Shown here piece after piece: positions 47,585-55,589 of a stretch of 64,000 nucleotides of DNA (its first letter is position 1; each line of letters starts with the position of its first letter). Below the pieces are notes generated by a model. That model was given only the letters and a program-made list of their open reading frames with translations. It did no database searches and was not told where the DNA came from. The stretch spans positions 101,578 to 165,577 of the forward strand of contig NZ_AUJE01000004.1 of the NCBI RefSeq assembly GCF_000424065.1, read 5' to 3'. Both the position numbers and the translations under genes were made by a program. The DNA comes from Selenomonas ruminantium subsp. ruminantium ATCC 12561. GTDB taxonomy: Bacteria; Bacillota; Negativicutes; Selenomonadales; Selenomonadaceae.

Positions 47585-48547
47585 ATGTTAAAAAGCATTG
47601 CAGTCATGACCAGCGGCGGCGACAGCCCCGGTATGAATGCGGCAGCCCGTGCAGTTGTGCGTACGGCGCTCTATGAAGGGGTAAAAGTTTGGGGTATCCG
47701 TGATGGTTATCATGGCCTGCTCGAAGAAAATATGTTTGAAATGCAGTCCAAAGACGTTGGCGATATCATTCAGCGTGGTGGTACGTTCCTGGGAACGGCA
47801 CGCTGCAAACGCTGGAAGACGCCGGAAGGTCGTATGCTCGGCTATCAGCACCTCGTTGACCGTGGGATTCAGGGCCTGTGCGTAATCGGCGGTGACGGCT
47901 CCCTGCGTGGTGCTTCCCTGTTGTCGCAGGAAACGGGCATTCCTATCGTAGGTCTGCCGGGCACCATCGACAATGACGTTTGGGGTTCTGACTACACGAT
48001 TGGCTGCGATACGGCAGCTAATACCATCATTGATGCCATCAATAAGTTACGTGACACGGCTTCGGCCCATCGTCGTGTCATCGTTATGGAAGTAATGGGC
48101 CGCAGTTCGGGTTGGCTGGCATTAGTTGCCGGCATCTCCGGTGGTGCAGAGTACATTCTCGTACCGGAAGAACCCTTCGATTTGGACAAGCTCTGCGATG
48201 ATATGAAGAACGCTTATGCTCAGGGCAAGCGCTATATCCTCGTGGTTGTTGCTGAAGGTGCAGGCAATGCACAGGAAATCGGTGATTTCATTGCCAAGAA
48301 GACGGAACTCGATACCCGTGTAACGGTACTCGGCCACATTCAGCGTGGCGGTTCGCCGACGGTCATCGACCGCGTACGCGCCAGCCAGCTCGGTGAGCAG
48401 GCTGCACTGGCCTTGATTTCCGGTCTGTCCGATGTGGTATTTGGTTTCAGCAAGGGCCGTGTAGTGTCCATCGACCTGCATGACTCCGTAAACAACAAAA
48501 AACAGCTTGACCCGGAATACCTGCATCTGGCAAAAGTTTTGTTCTAA
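47585..48547 (+). CDS. pfkA: 6-phosphofructokinase (ATP type)
   Basis: 320 residues, the standard bacterial PfkA: ATP site TSGGDSPGMNAAARAVV at the N-terminus, IGGDGSLRGASLL, catalytic GTIDNDVWGSDYTIG, EVMGRSSGWLAL, and LGHIQRGGSPTVIDRV. It phosphorylates fructose-6-phosphate in glycolysis. A GGGGGAA site precedes the ATG at 47585, and a strong hairpin ends the gene. Confidence 0.96.
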   Translation: MLKSIAVMTSGGDSPGMNAAARAVVRTALYEGVKVWGIRDGYHGLLEENMFEMQSKDVGDIIQRGGTFLGTARCKRWKTPEGRMLGYQHLVDRGIQGLCVIGGDGSLRGASLLSQETGIPIVGLPGTIDNDVWGSDYTIGCDTAANTIIDAINKLRDTASAHRRVIVMEVMGRSSGWLALVAGISGGAEYILVPEEPFDLDKLCDDMKNAYAQGKRYILVVVAEGAGNAQEIGDFIAKKTELDTRVTVLGHIQRGGSPTVIDRVRASQLGEQAALALISGLSDVVFGFSKGRVVSIDLHDSVNNKKQLDPEYLHLAKVLF

Positions 48548-48567
48548 ACATAATGATAAATAAACAC

Positions 48568-48598
48568 AAAAGGGAGGCGATTCGCCTCCCTTTTTGCT
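48568..48598 (+). terminator. Terminator after pfkA
   Basis: A 12-bp stem (48568-48579 with 48583-48594), short loop, T-run. Confidence 0.9.
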
Positions 48599-48629
48599 GT
48601 TGTATGTTATTTTTGTCGAACGTGAATAA

Positions 48630-48671
48630 TGTGGATAAATCTGTGGATAAAATGTGATTAGCTGTGGAAAA
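48630..48671. other. Small DnaA-box cluster
   Basis: Two perfect reverse DnaA boxes (48630-48638, 48642-48650) and a near-match (TGTGGAAAA, about 48663-48671), between pfkA and the methionine synthase gene, roughly 13 kb from dnaA. Confidence 0.65.
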
Positions 48672-48677
48672 GCAGCG

Positions 48678-51056
48678 TTATTTTTTTACCAATTCTTTTG
48701 CCAGTTCGACCGCTTTTACGCCATCTGGTGCGTAGGCATCGGCGCCGGCACTGTCCGCATACTCTTGGGTAACGGCGGCGCCGCCGACCATGACTTTGGC
48801 GGCACAGCCTGCCTCTTTGAGGTCGGCAATAACCTTGTCAATCTGCACCATGGTGGTGGTCATCAGGGCACAGAGGCCGACAATATCGGCATTGTTTTCG
48901 ATGGCGGCTCTGACGATATCGGTGCTGTCCACATCTTTGCCGAGGTCGATTAGCTTAAATCCGCTATTGGCCAGCAGGGCGCCGGTGATGTTCTTGCCCA
49001 AATCGTGCACATCGCCTTTGACGGTGGCAATGACGACTGTTCCCTGTTCCGGGGCCTGATTGACCGGTGTCAGTTCTTTGAGCTTGTTAAAGGCTGCCCG
49101 CATGGTTTCGGCAGACAGGAGTACCTGCGGCAGGAACATACGGCCTGCGCCGAAGTCCACGCCGATATCCGTCATGGCGGCAGTCAGTGCCTGCTCCGTG
49201 ATGGTGTTGCCGTCAATTCCGGCGTTGAGGGCATTTTCGACCAGCATGGGCACTTCGTCCTTTTCACCGTCAATTACGGCTTGTTTGATGGCTTCCAGCG
49301 GTGTCTGCTCCGTCACTTTGGCGGTGGCGGCGGCTTTTGGTACGGCCAGGTTGGCCGCATTTTTGCTGTAGGCAAGACCGTTGGGGTCATCGCCTAAGAG
49401 CGCGGCAGAAGCCATCAGGGCGTTCTGCATGGATTCGTCATAGGGATTCATAATGGGGGCGTCGAGTCCTGCCGCCAGACACATCGCGAAGAAGGTGCTG
49501 TTAATCAGCGGGCGGTTAGGCAGGCCAAAGGAGATATTGGAAAGGCCCATGGTCGTCGGATAGCCGAATCGCTCTCGATACATCTGCAGGGTAATAAGCA
49601 CTTCATAGCAGGCGTTCTTGTCGGCAGAAACAGTCATAACCAAAGCATCCAGCAGGAAATCGCCATCGTCTAAGCCTGCGTCCTTAGCGGCGGCAATGAT
49701 TTTGTGCATGACTTCGATGCGTTCTTCGGCAGTTTTGGGAACGCCGTCCGGCGTGATGGGCAGACAGAGAATGGCAGCACCGTAGCGCTTCGCCAGAGGC
49801 AGGAATTTTTCAATGCGTTCCGGCTCGAAACTTACGGAGTTGATGAGGGCGCGGCCGGGATAGGCTTTGAGTCCTGCTTCTAATGCTTCGGCATCGCTAG
49901 TGTCAATGGCCAGTGGCGCATCGGTAAGCTGGGCGATTTCGGTGACGGCCTTGGCCATGGCTGCAACCTGGTCGATGCCGCCTACGCCCATATTGACATC
50001 GAGCAGATGAGCGCCGGCTTTGACCTGATTGACGGCTTCTTTTTTTACGCCGAGCAGGGAGCCTTCGCGGATTTCGGCGGCCAGTTTTTTACGTCCCGTG
50101 GGGTTGATGCGTTCACCAATCAGGCGGGTAGGCAGGCTCTTATCAATGCAGACGCTTTTGCTGCGGCTGGTCAGCCAAAGTCTTTTGGCTGGAAGTCTGC
50201 GTTCCGGCAGGGGCAAATCCTTTACGGCTTTGGCCAGTTCCCGGATATGTTCGGGGGTTGTGCCACAGCAGCCGCCTAAATAGCTGGCACCGGCTTCCAA
50301 AAGTTTTACGCCCCATTTGCCGAAATCTTCCGGCCCCATGGGAAAGACGGTCTGACCGTCTTTAAGGTAGGGCATGCCGGCGTTGGGCAGTACGCTGATG
50401 GGGCAAGTGCAGTTTTCCGCCAGCGTCTTTACGATGGGCACGAGTTCTTCCGGGCCGAGGGAGCAGTTGACGCCGATGATGTCTGCGCCCATGGCATCGA
50501 GAAGAATGGCGGCCGATTGCGGGTCAGTACCTGTGACGGTGCGGCCGTCCTCGCTGTAGGAAAGCTGACAGATTACCGGAATATTGCAGGCATCTTTGGC
50601 TGCCAGCAGGGCGGCACGCATTTCCTGAATGTCGATACAGGTTTCAATGATGAGGTAATCGGCACCGGCCTGGGCAAGGGCCTGTGCTTGCGCGAAGAAA
50701 TTATCATAGGCTTCATCGAAGGCCAAATCGCCCAATGGTTCGATAAAACGGCCCGTTGGCCCCATGGAACCGGCGACTTTTGCCCGGCCCTGTGCGGCTT
50801 CTTTAGCAATTTTTACAGCGGCGGCATTGAGTTCGGCCATGCGGTCGGTCAAGCCATAGTGCTCTAATTTCAGCGGGCTGGCACCAAAGGTATTGGTTTC
50901 AATAATGGTGGCGCCAGCTTCGATATATGCCCGATGGATATTTTTTACCACTTCGGGATTTTCGATGTTCATGAGTTCCGGGCAGGCTCCGGGCTGAAGG
51001 CCGCCAGCTTGCAGCATGGTACCCATGGCACCGTCAAAGATTTCAATTTTACACAT
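48678..51056 (-). CDS. metH: Cobalamin-dependent methionine synthase, catalytic part (no reactivation domain)
   Basis: 792 residues: homocysteine methyltransferase barrel (about 1-290; zinc Cys in GVNCSLGP and GGCCGTTPEH), pterin-binding barrel (about 305-560; GERINPTGRKKL, VNMGVGG) and cobalamin domain (about 585-792; DVHDLGKN, the His ligand motif). The AdoMet-binding reactivation domain of full-length MetH is missing; the adjacent gene at 51082 supplies it. It makes methionine from homocysteine and methyl-THF. The ATG at 51056 is eight bases from AGGAG. Confidence 0.93.
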   Translation of the reverse strand: MCKIEIFDGAMGTMLQAGGLQPGACPELMNIENPEVVKNIHRAYIEAGATIIETNTFGASPLKLEHYGLTDRMAELNAAAVKIAKEAAQGRAKVAGSMGPTGRFIEPLGDLAFDEAYDNFFAQAQALAQAGADYLIIETCIDIQEMRAALLAAKDACNIPVICQLSYSEDGRTVTGTDPQSAAILLDAMGADIIGVNCSLGPEELVPIVKTLAENCTCPISVLPNAGMPYLKDGQTVFPMGPEDFGKWGVKLLEAGASYLGGCCGTTPEHIRELAKAVKDLPLPERRLPAKRLWLTSRSKSVCIDKSLPTRLIGERINPTGRKKLAAEIREGSLLGVKKEAVNQVKAGAHLLDVNMGVGGIDQVAAMAKAVTEIAQLTDAPLAIDTSDAEALEAGLKAYPGRALINSVSFEPERIEKFLPLAKRYGAAILCLPITPDGVPKTAEERIEVMHKIIAAAKDAGLDDGDFLLDALVMTVSADKNACYEVLITLQMYRERFGYPTTMGLSNISFGLPNRPLINSTFFAMCLAAGLDAPIMNPYDESMQNALMASAALLGDDPNGLAYSKNAANLAVPKAAATAKVTEQTPLEAIKQAVIDGEKDEVPMLVENALNAGIDGNTITEQALTAAMTDIGVDFGAGRMFLPQVLLSAETMRAAFNKLKELTPVNQAPEQGTVVIATVKGDVHDLGKNITGALLANSGFKLIDLGKDVDSTDIVRAAIENNADIVGLCALMTTTMVQIDKVIADLKEAGCAAKVMVGGAAVTQEYADSAGADAYAPDGVKAVELAKELVKK

Positions 51057-51081
51057 ACATTCAGCTCCTGTTCTGGGAGAT

Positions 51082-51756
51082 TTATTTTCTGCGGGAGGGG
51101 CAGTTCTTTTGCGTACAGGCGGCACAACCCTTGGGGCTGTGCTTCGCCGTACTGTTTTCCTGTTTGCGGTAGAGTCCAATGAGGGCGGTGATGCTCTTGC
51201 GCGGGGTGAGCATCATGGAGGTGGTGAGCTTTACGCCAATTTGTTCGGCCTTGGCCAATCGGATTAATTCCGGCTGCTGCGTTAGTGGCCAGTCCCCATA
51301 GCCGGGACTAAAGCGCCATTTCCGTAAAAAGCCCTGCGCGGCCATCTTGGGGCTGATGGCCTTTTCCATGCCATCGGCAAGTTGTTCCACGGCAGCGGTC
51401 GCGGCCGCGTCCATGAGGACAGCGCTGCTGTATTCCCCGCTCGAAAAGCGTCTGGTGATATCTTCTTCGATATCTTCGCCTACGGTAGCCGATAGGGCAA
51501 TAACCTTTTCGCAGCCAGCCAGATGTTGGCCAATTTTTTTCCCCTGCAGCTTGCAGGGGGGATTGGCGTTTATCGTTTGTGTTTCACAATCGTAATCGTA
51601 AATCTCCCAGATTCCTTTAGGTTTTGCCAATAAGCGGGTATCTTCGCAGGCTTCCAGGATTTTTTCTTCGTCAAAGTCAACGGCTTTTTGCAGGCCTGCA
51701 TAGCGCCGGGCTTCGGTTGCATCAATGGAAAGCAGGGGTGCATTATAAATAGGCAT
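51082..51756 (-). CDS. MetH reactivation-domain protein
   Basis: 224 residues matching the C-terminal AdoMet-dependent activation domain of methionine synthase, with the signature RFSPGYGDWPL and the preceding VLMDAAATAAVEQLAD. A Cys-rich tail (CAACTQKNC) is an addition. It lies upstream of and on the same strand as the truncated metH with a 25-bp gap, so the enzyme is split into two polypeptides. It should rescue oxidised cobalamin by reductive methylation. Confidence 0.87.
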   Translation of the reverse strand: MPIYNAPLLSIDATEARRYAGLQKAVDFDEEKILEACEDTRLLAKPKGIWEIYDYDCETQTINANPPCKLQGKKIGQHLAGCEKVIALSATVGEDIEEDITRRFSSGEYSSAVLMDAAATAAVEQLADGMEKAISPKMAAQGFLRKWRFSPGYGDWPLTQQPELIRLAKAEQIGVKLTTSMMLTPRKSITALIGLYRKQENSTAKHSPKGCAACTQKNCPSRRK

Positions 51757-51783
51757 CAACTCACCACCTTAAAATTTTTTTAC

Positions 51784-51799
51784 TGTTTCACGTGAAACA
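51784..51799. other. parS centromere site 1
   Basis: TGTTTCACGTGAAACA, an exact match to the bacterial parS consensus, 172 bp upstream of parA. It loads ParB near the origin. Confidence 0.95.
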
Positions 51800-51971
51800 A
51801 TAGCATTTTTTTGCATTTCATATTATTATATAGGTATGCTGTTTTTGGGCGAGGGTAAAATTTACATCTGTCCAAAAGAAAACCTGTAATGTAACAATTA
51901 TACTTACTTTTAAGGAAATACACAAGCATTACTGTAACTTATAGCACAGTGTAAGAAAGTGGTGAACGATT

Positions 51972-52733
51972 TTGGCAAAGATTATCGCAGTTGCCAATCA
52001 AAAGGGCGGTGTGGGCAAAACCACAACGTCGGTGAATTTAGCGGCCTGTCTGGGGGCAAAGAAAAAGAAGGTCCTGCTGGTGGACTGTGACCCGCAGGGA
52101 AATGCCAGCAGTGGTTTTGGCGTGGATAAATCGACCTTGCAGGGCAAGACCATCTATCAGGTGCTGATTGACAATGTACCGGTAACAGAGGTGCTTCAAA
52201 AGACGGAATTCAAGGTGGATATTCTGCCGGCCAACATTGATCTGGCTGGTGCTGAGGTCGAGCTGGTGGCCGCAATTTCCCGTGAAACGCGGTTGAAAAA
52301 AGCACTGGATGCCGTGCGGGATAATTATGATTACATCATCATTGATTGCCCGCCCTCATTGGGGCTGTTGACGCTTAATTCGCTGACGGCGGCCGATTCA
52401 GTACTGGTGCCGATTCAGTGCGAATTTTATGCGTTGGAAGGTGTAGCGCAGCTCATGCGCACGATTGAACTCGTACGCAGCAATCTGAATGCGAATTTGA
52501 AGCTGGAAGGCGTGGTCATGACCATGTATGATTCCCGTACAAAACTGGCAGAACAGGTAGTGGCTGAAGTACGGAACAGCTTTGACACGATGGTTTACAA
52601 GACCATGATTCCCCGCAATGTGCGCCTGAGTGAAGCACCTTCCTTTGGTCAGCCCATCATTTATTATGATAAGAAATCCAAGGGCTCGGAAGTGTATATG
52701 AAGCTGGCGAAAGAGGTGATTGCTTGTGGCTAA
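51972..52733 (+). CDS. parA: Chromosome-partitioning ATPase ParA/Soj
   Basis: 253 residues. The deviant Walker A is NQKGGVGKTTTSVNLA, DCDPQGNASSGFG follows, then Walker B YIIIDCPPSLG. It cycles between DNA-bound and free states to segregate ParB-parS complexes and to influence DnaA. Only a TTG start is available (GTGGTGA upstream). It overlaps parB by eight bases and has a parS site just upstream. Confidence 0.96.
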   Translation: MAKIIAVANQKGGVGKTTTSVNLAACLGAKKKKVLLVDCDPQGNASSGFGVDKSTLQGKTIYQVLIDNVPVTEVLQKTEFKVDILPANIDLAGAEVELVAAISRETRLKKALDAVRDNYDYIIIDCPPSLGLLTLNSLTAADSVLVPIQCEFYALEGVAQLMRTIELVRSNLNANLKLEGVVMTMYDSRTKLAEQVVAEVRNSFDTMVYKTMIPRNVRLSEAPSFGQPIIYYDKKSKGSEVYMKLAKEVIACG

Positions 52734-53679
52734 GCAAGGCGGCCTGGGCAAAGGGTTAGGCGCATTATTGGGCACGCCAAAACCGGTCAGTGAAAACGTA
52801 TCTGCAGAGAAGGCGCATAAAATCGCGATTGAGGCGATTCAGCCCAATCGCTATCAGCCACGCTTGGAGTTTGATGAAAGTGCCTTGGAGGAGCTCAAGG
52901 ATTCCGTTAAGGAGTTTGGTGTTTTGCAGCCTTTACTGGTACGTAAGGTGGCAGAAAATCATTATGAGCTGATTGCCGGAGAACGGCGCTTGCGGGCGGC
53001 AAAACTGGCTGGTCTTACGGAAGTTCCGGTAGAAGTCCGGGAATACAACAACGAAGAAATCGCTCAGATTGCCCTGATTGAAAATATTCAGCGGGAAAAT
53101 TTGAATGCGATGGAAGAAGCCAAGGCTTATGAGCGCTTGATGAAAGAGTTTAAGCTCACGCAGGAAACGGTGGCCAAAAAAGTGGGGCGCAGCCGTTCCC
53201 ATATTGCTAACTTCCTGCGGCTCCTGAATCTTGCTGAACAGGTGCAGGCATATGTGGCCAACGGCAGTCTTTCCATGGGACAGGCCAAGCCACTGCTGGC
53301 TTTGGAAAATAAAGATTTGCAGCTGGAAGCGGCAGATTATATTCAGAGCAAGGAGCTTTCTGCCCGCCAGTCGGAACAGCTCGTGAAGAAACTGCTGGAA
53401 AATCCGCAGCTGTTCCATGAACAGGCAGGAGAAAAGCCGGAGAAGGTAAAGCCTGTGCAGGACATCTTTATTCGTGATGCCGTGGATACACTGAAGGAAA
53501 TGTTTGGCACGCAGGTGCGGATTCAGAGCGGCAAGAAAAAGAGCAAACTGGAAATTGAGTTTTATTCCCCTGAGGACTTAGAGCGCATCATGGGGACTTT
53601 GCTTGACCGAACGAATGCGAAGCAGGTAAAGAAAGATGCGCAGCAGCAGTCTGTTCAGATGGGGAAATTCACGGTATAA
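52726..53679 (+). CDS. parB: Chromosome-partitioning CTPase ParB/Spo0J
   Basis: 317 residues. KGGLGKGLGALLG-like N-terminus that stimulates ParA (QGGLGKGLGALLG), the CTP-binding box (LVRKVAENHYELIAGERRLRAAKLAGL, IENIQRENLNAMEEA), a helix-turn-helix (LTQETVAKKVGRSRSHIANFLRLL) and a C-terminal dimer domain with a Lys-rich DNA-binding segment. I chose the GTG at 52726, seven bases from GAGGTG. It binds the parS sites in this window. Confidence 0.96.
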   Translation: MAKQGGLGKGLGALLGTPKPVSENVSAEKAHKIAIEAIQPNRYQPRLEFDESALEELKDSVKEFGVLQPLLVRKVAENHYELIAGERRLRAAKLAGLTEVPVEVREYNNEEIAQIALIENIQRENLNAMEEAKAYERLMKEFKLTQETVAKKVGRSRSHIANFLRLLNLAEQVQAYVANGSLSMGQAKPLLALENKDLQLEAADYIQSKELSARQSEQLVKKLLENPQLFHEQAGEKPEKVKPVQDIFIRDAVDTLKEMFGTQVRIQSGKKKSKLEIEFYSPEDLERIMGTLLDRTNAKQVKKDAQQQSVQMGKFTV

Positions 53680-53691
53680 AAAAGAGGGGTT

Positions 53692-54213
53692 TTGGTTTCT
53701 AGCATGGATATGAAATATTTTATGAAGTTTATGGGCGATAATATGCCATTTTTAGTAGTGATTATGGCTGTGGTTATATTGATTATGCTTTGCATTATGA
53801 TTAAGCAGGCATGGACGCTCAGTTATATGAAGAAGCGCTATCGCAAAATGATGAGTGGCGTTGATGGGGATAATCTGGAACGGCTGCTCATGGGACATAT
53901 CGATGAGGTGCGTCATGTGGTGGAAGAAAATAAGCGGCTGGATACTGAAAACCGCCGTATAGATGAGCTTTTGCAAATGGCAGTTACCCGTGTAGGCATG
54001 GTCCGTTTCCGGGCTTTTGAAGATATGGGCAGTGACCTCAGTTATGCCGTGGCCTTGTTGGATTCCCACAATAATGGCGTAGTGATGTCCAGTATTTTTG
54101 GACGCGAGGATTCTCGTGGTTATGCCAAACCGATTGAAGATGGAAAATCCATTTATCCGATGACGAAAGAAGAAGAACAGGCTTTGCAGGAAGCGATGAG
54201 CAAGGCAAAATGA
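53692..54213 (+). CDS. DUF4446 family membrane protein
   Basis: 173 residues: one N-terminal membrane helix (about 20-40), a helical coiled segment (about 50-95), then the conserved block VTRVGMVRFRAFEDMGSDLSYAVALLDSHNNGVVMSSIFGRED, which is the DUF4446 signature. These proteins often follow parAB in Firmicutes, but their function is unknown. The start may be TTG 53692 or ATG 53704; AGAGGGG favours the first only slightly. Confidence 0.82.
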   Translation: MVSSMDMKYFMKFMGDNMPFLVVIMAVVILIMLCIMIKQAWTLSYMKKRYRKMMSGVDGDNLERLLMGHIDEVRHVVEENKRLDTENRRIDELLQMAVTRVGMVRFRAFEDMGSDLSYAVALLDSHNNGVVMSSIFGREDSRGYAKPIEDGKSIYPMTKEEEQALQEAMSKAK

Positions 54214-54237
54214 TTTTTTTGAGAAAGGAAGGCTCAA

Positions 54238-55200
54238 ATGTCAGCAGACAATGAAAAAAGTAAGACTGCTGCGGAGGAGTATACGATTAAATTTATCCCC
54301 CCACAGGGTGGCGACACTAAGACGATTCGCCTGCCGGGTGCGCTGTTGAAATACGGTGTGATTTCTCTTTTGGCTGGCGCGATGCTCTTTGTTGGTGCGT
54401 TCAGCTATGCGGTGTACAGCACGTTTGTCAATCGCAATGGCGCCGCCGAGATTGAAGATTTGCGTCAGGTAAACAGCATTCAGCAGGAACAGCTTTTGCA
54501 GCTGGCCAAGAAAGCGAATGCGCTGCAGGAAGATATGAACCAGCTCAAGAAGCTGGAAGAGGATATTCGGCGTTTATCCGGGGCACAGCCGATGCAGGAA
54601 AATAATTCAGGCAATGGTGATGGCAGCCAAAGTACTGACCCGGAAACGCATAACGGGCAGGGGGGGCCAATCAGCACACCTACGGTGCAGAATGTCAGCG
54701 ATACATTGGCATTGGTGGAGCAGGGCCTGGCTGTCCGGCGGCAGTCCCTGAACGCATTGAAGGAAGAACTCAGCCAGCGGCAGCAGGAACTTAAGGCAGT
54801 CAGCATTAACCTGCCTGGGGGCACAACGCCTGCTATTTGGCCTGCACGCGGTGTAGTAAGTTCGCCGTATGGTCTGCGCTGGAATGGTTCGGATTTCCAT
54901 CCGGGAATTGATATTGCCAATGATATGGGAACACCGATTCTCGCAACGGCAGACGGTGTGGTGCGTGTGGCTGGCTGGAATGATGGCGGCTACGGCAACA
55001 TGGTGGATATCGACCATGGCAATGGCATTATGACCCGCTATGGGCATGCCATGCAGGTGGCGGTAACGGCTGGACAGCAGGTTCGCCGGGGGCAGGTAAT
55101 CGCCTATATGGGCAGTACCGGATTCTCGACGGGGCCGCATGTGCATTATGAAGTGCGGATTAATGGGCAGGCGGTAAATCCATCCGCATATCTTCATTAA
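54238..55200 (+). CDS. M23 (LytM-type) peptidase, membrane anchored
   Basis: 320 residues: cytoplasmic start, a membrane helix (about 42-64), a coiled coil (about 75-115), a Gly/Ser/Asn linker, a second helical segment (about 155-185) and a C-terminal LytM domain (about 200-320) with zinc ligands in SDFHPGIDIAND and GPHVHYEVRI. It cuts or regulates cutting of peptidoglycan cross-links. AAGGAAGG precedes the ATG, and the gene probably belongs to the parA-parB transcript. Two long hairpin elements follow. Confidence 0.9.
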   Translation: MSADNEKSKTAAEEYTIKFIPPQGGDTKTIRLPGALLKYGVISLLAGAMLFVGAFSYAVYSTFVNRNGAAEIEDLRQVNSIQQEQLLQLAKKANALQEDMNQLKKLEEDIRRLSGAQPMQENNSGNGDGSQSTDPETHNGQGGPISTPTVQNVSDTLALVEQGLAVRRQSLNALKEELSQRQQELKAVSINLPGGTTPAIWPARGVVSSPYGLRWNGSDFHPGIDIANDMGTPILATADGVVRVAGWNDGGYGNMVDIDHGNGIMTRYGHAMQVAVTAGQQVRRGQVIAYMGSTGFSTGPHVHYEVRINGQAVNPSAYLH

Positions 55201-55232
55201 ATTTTGTTTGGTTAACCTCATAGCATAAAGGC

Positions 55233-55314
55233 GCCCGCGGGGCTGTTGTTATGTTTTCTTCGCCATAGACAGGCTTGTCAAAAGCTGCGAAAACATAACA
55301 ACAGCCCCGCGGGC
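55233..55314. repeat. Long hairpin element, copy 1
   Basis: A perfect 26-bp inverted repeat (55233-55258 with 55289-55314) enclosing a 30-nt loop. Within the loop is the short hairpin GACAGGCTTGTC (55268-55279), flanked by TTCGC and GCTGCG. The left flank is AAGGCGCCC and the right GGGCTTAGTT. No terminator-like T-run follows. Confidence 0.9.
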
Positions 55315-55354
55315 TTAGTTTGTTGCATTGGATTTTTCATCTTGGCAATAAGGC

Positions 55355-55437
55355 GCCCCAGGGGACTGGCAGTATTTTTCCTTCGCTGAGACAGGCTTGT
55401 CAAACGCTGCGGAAAAACACAGCCAGTTCCCTCGGGC
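55355..55437. repeat. Long hairpin element, copy 2
   Basis: A 27-nt inverted repeat (55355-55381 with 55411-55437; 23 of 27 Watson-Crick pairs, plus one wobble) around the same core GACAGGCTTGTC (55390-55401), TTCGC and GCTGCG as copy 1, and the same flanks. The stem sequence differs widely from copy 1 but still pairs. It begins 122 bp after copy 1. Confidence 0.9.
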
Positions 55438-55589
55438 TTGGTTCGCATTATAGAAGATTTTCCTTTAGGTGTTATAGGGGCTGTTCGTTTGGATAGGGGA
55501 TTGCTTGTTTTGTAGTCCTTTGATGATGTATAATTAAATATGTCTATAGAATATTAAGAAAAGTTATAACCGGAAATAGGGGCGGTTGT

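Noticed and set aside
55233..55437. Integron attC sites or a CRISPR array
   Set aside because: No RYYYAAC/GTTRRRY boxes or integrase are present for attC; only two copies with differing stems and no spacer-repeat regularity for CRISPR.
55233..55437. Ordinary intrinsic terminators for the M23 peptidase gene
   Set aside because: Stems are far longer than needed, no T-run follows either one, and the conserved internal core is not expected of terminators.
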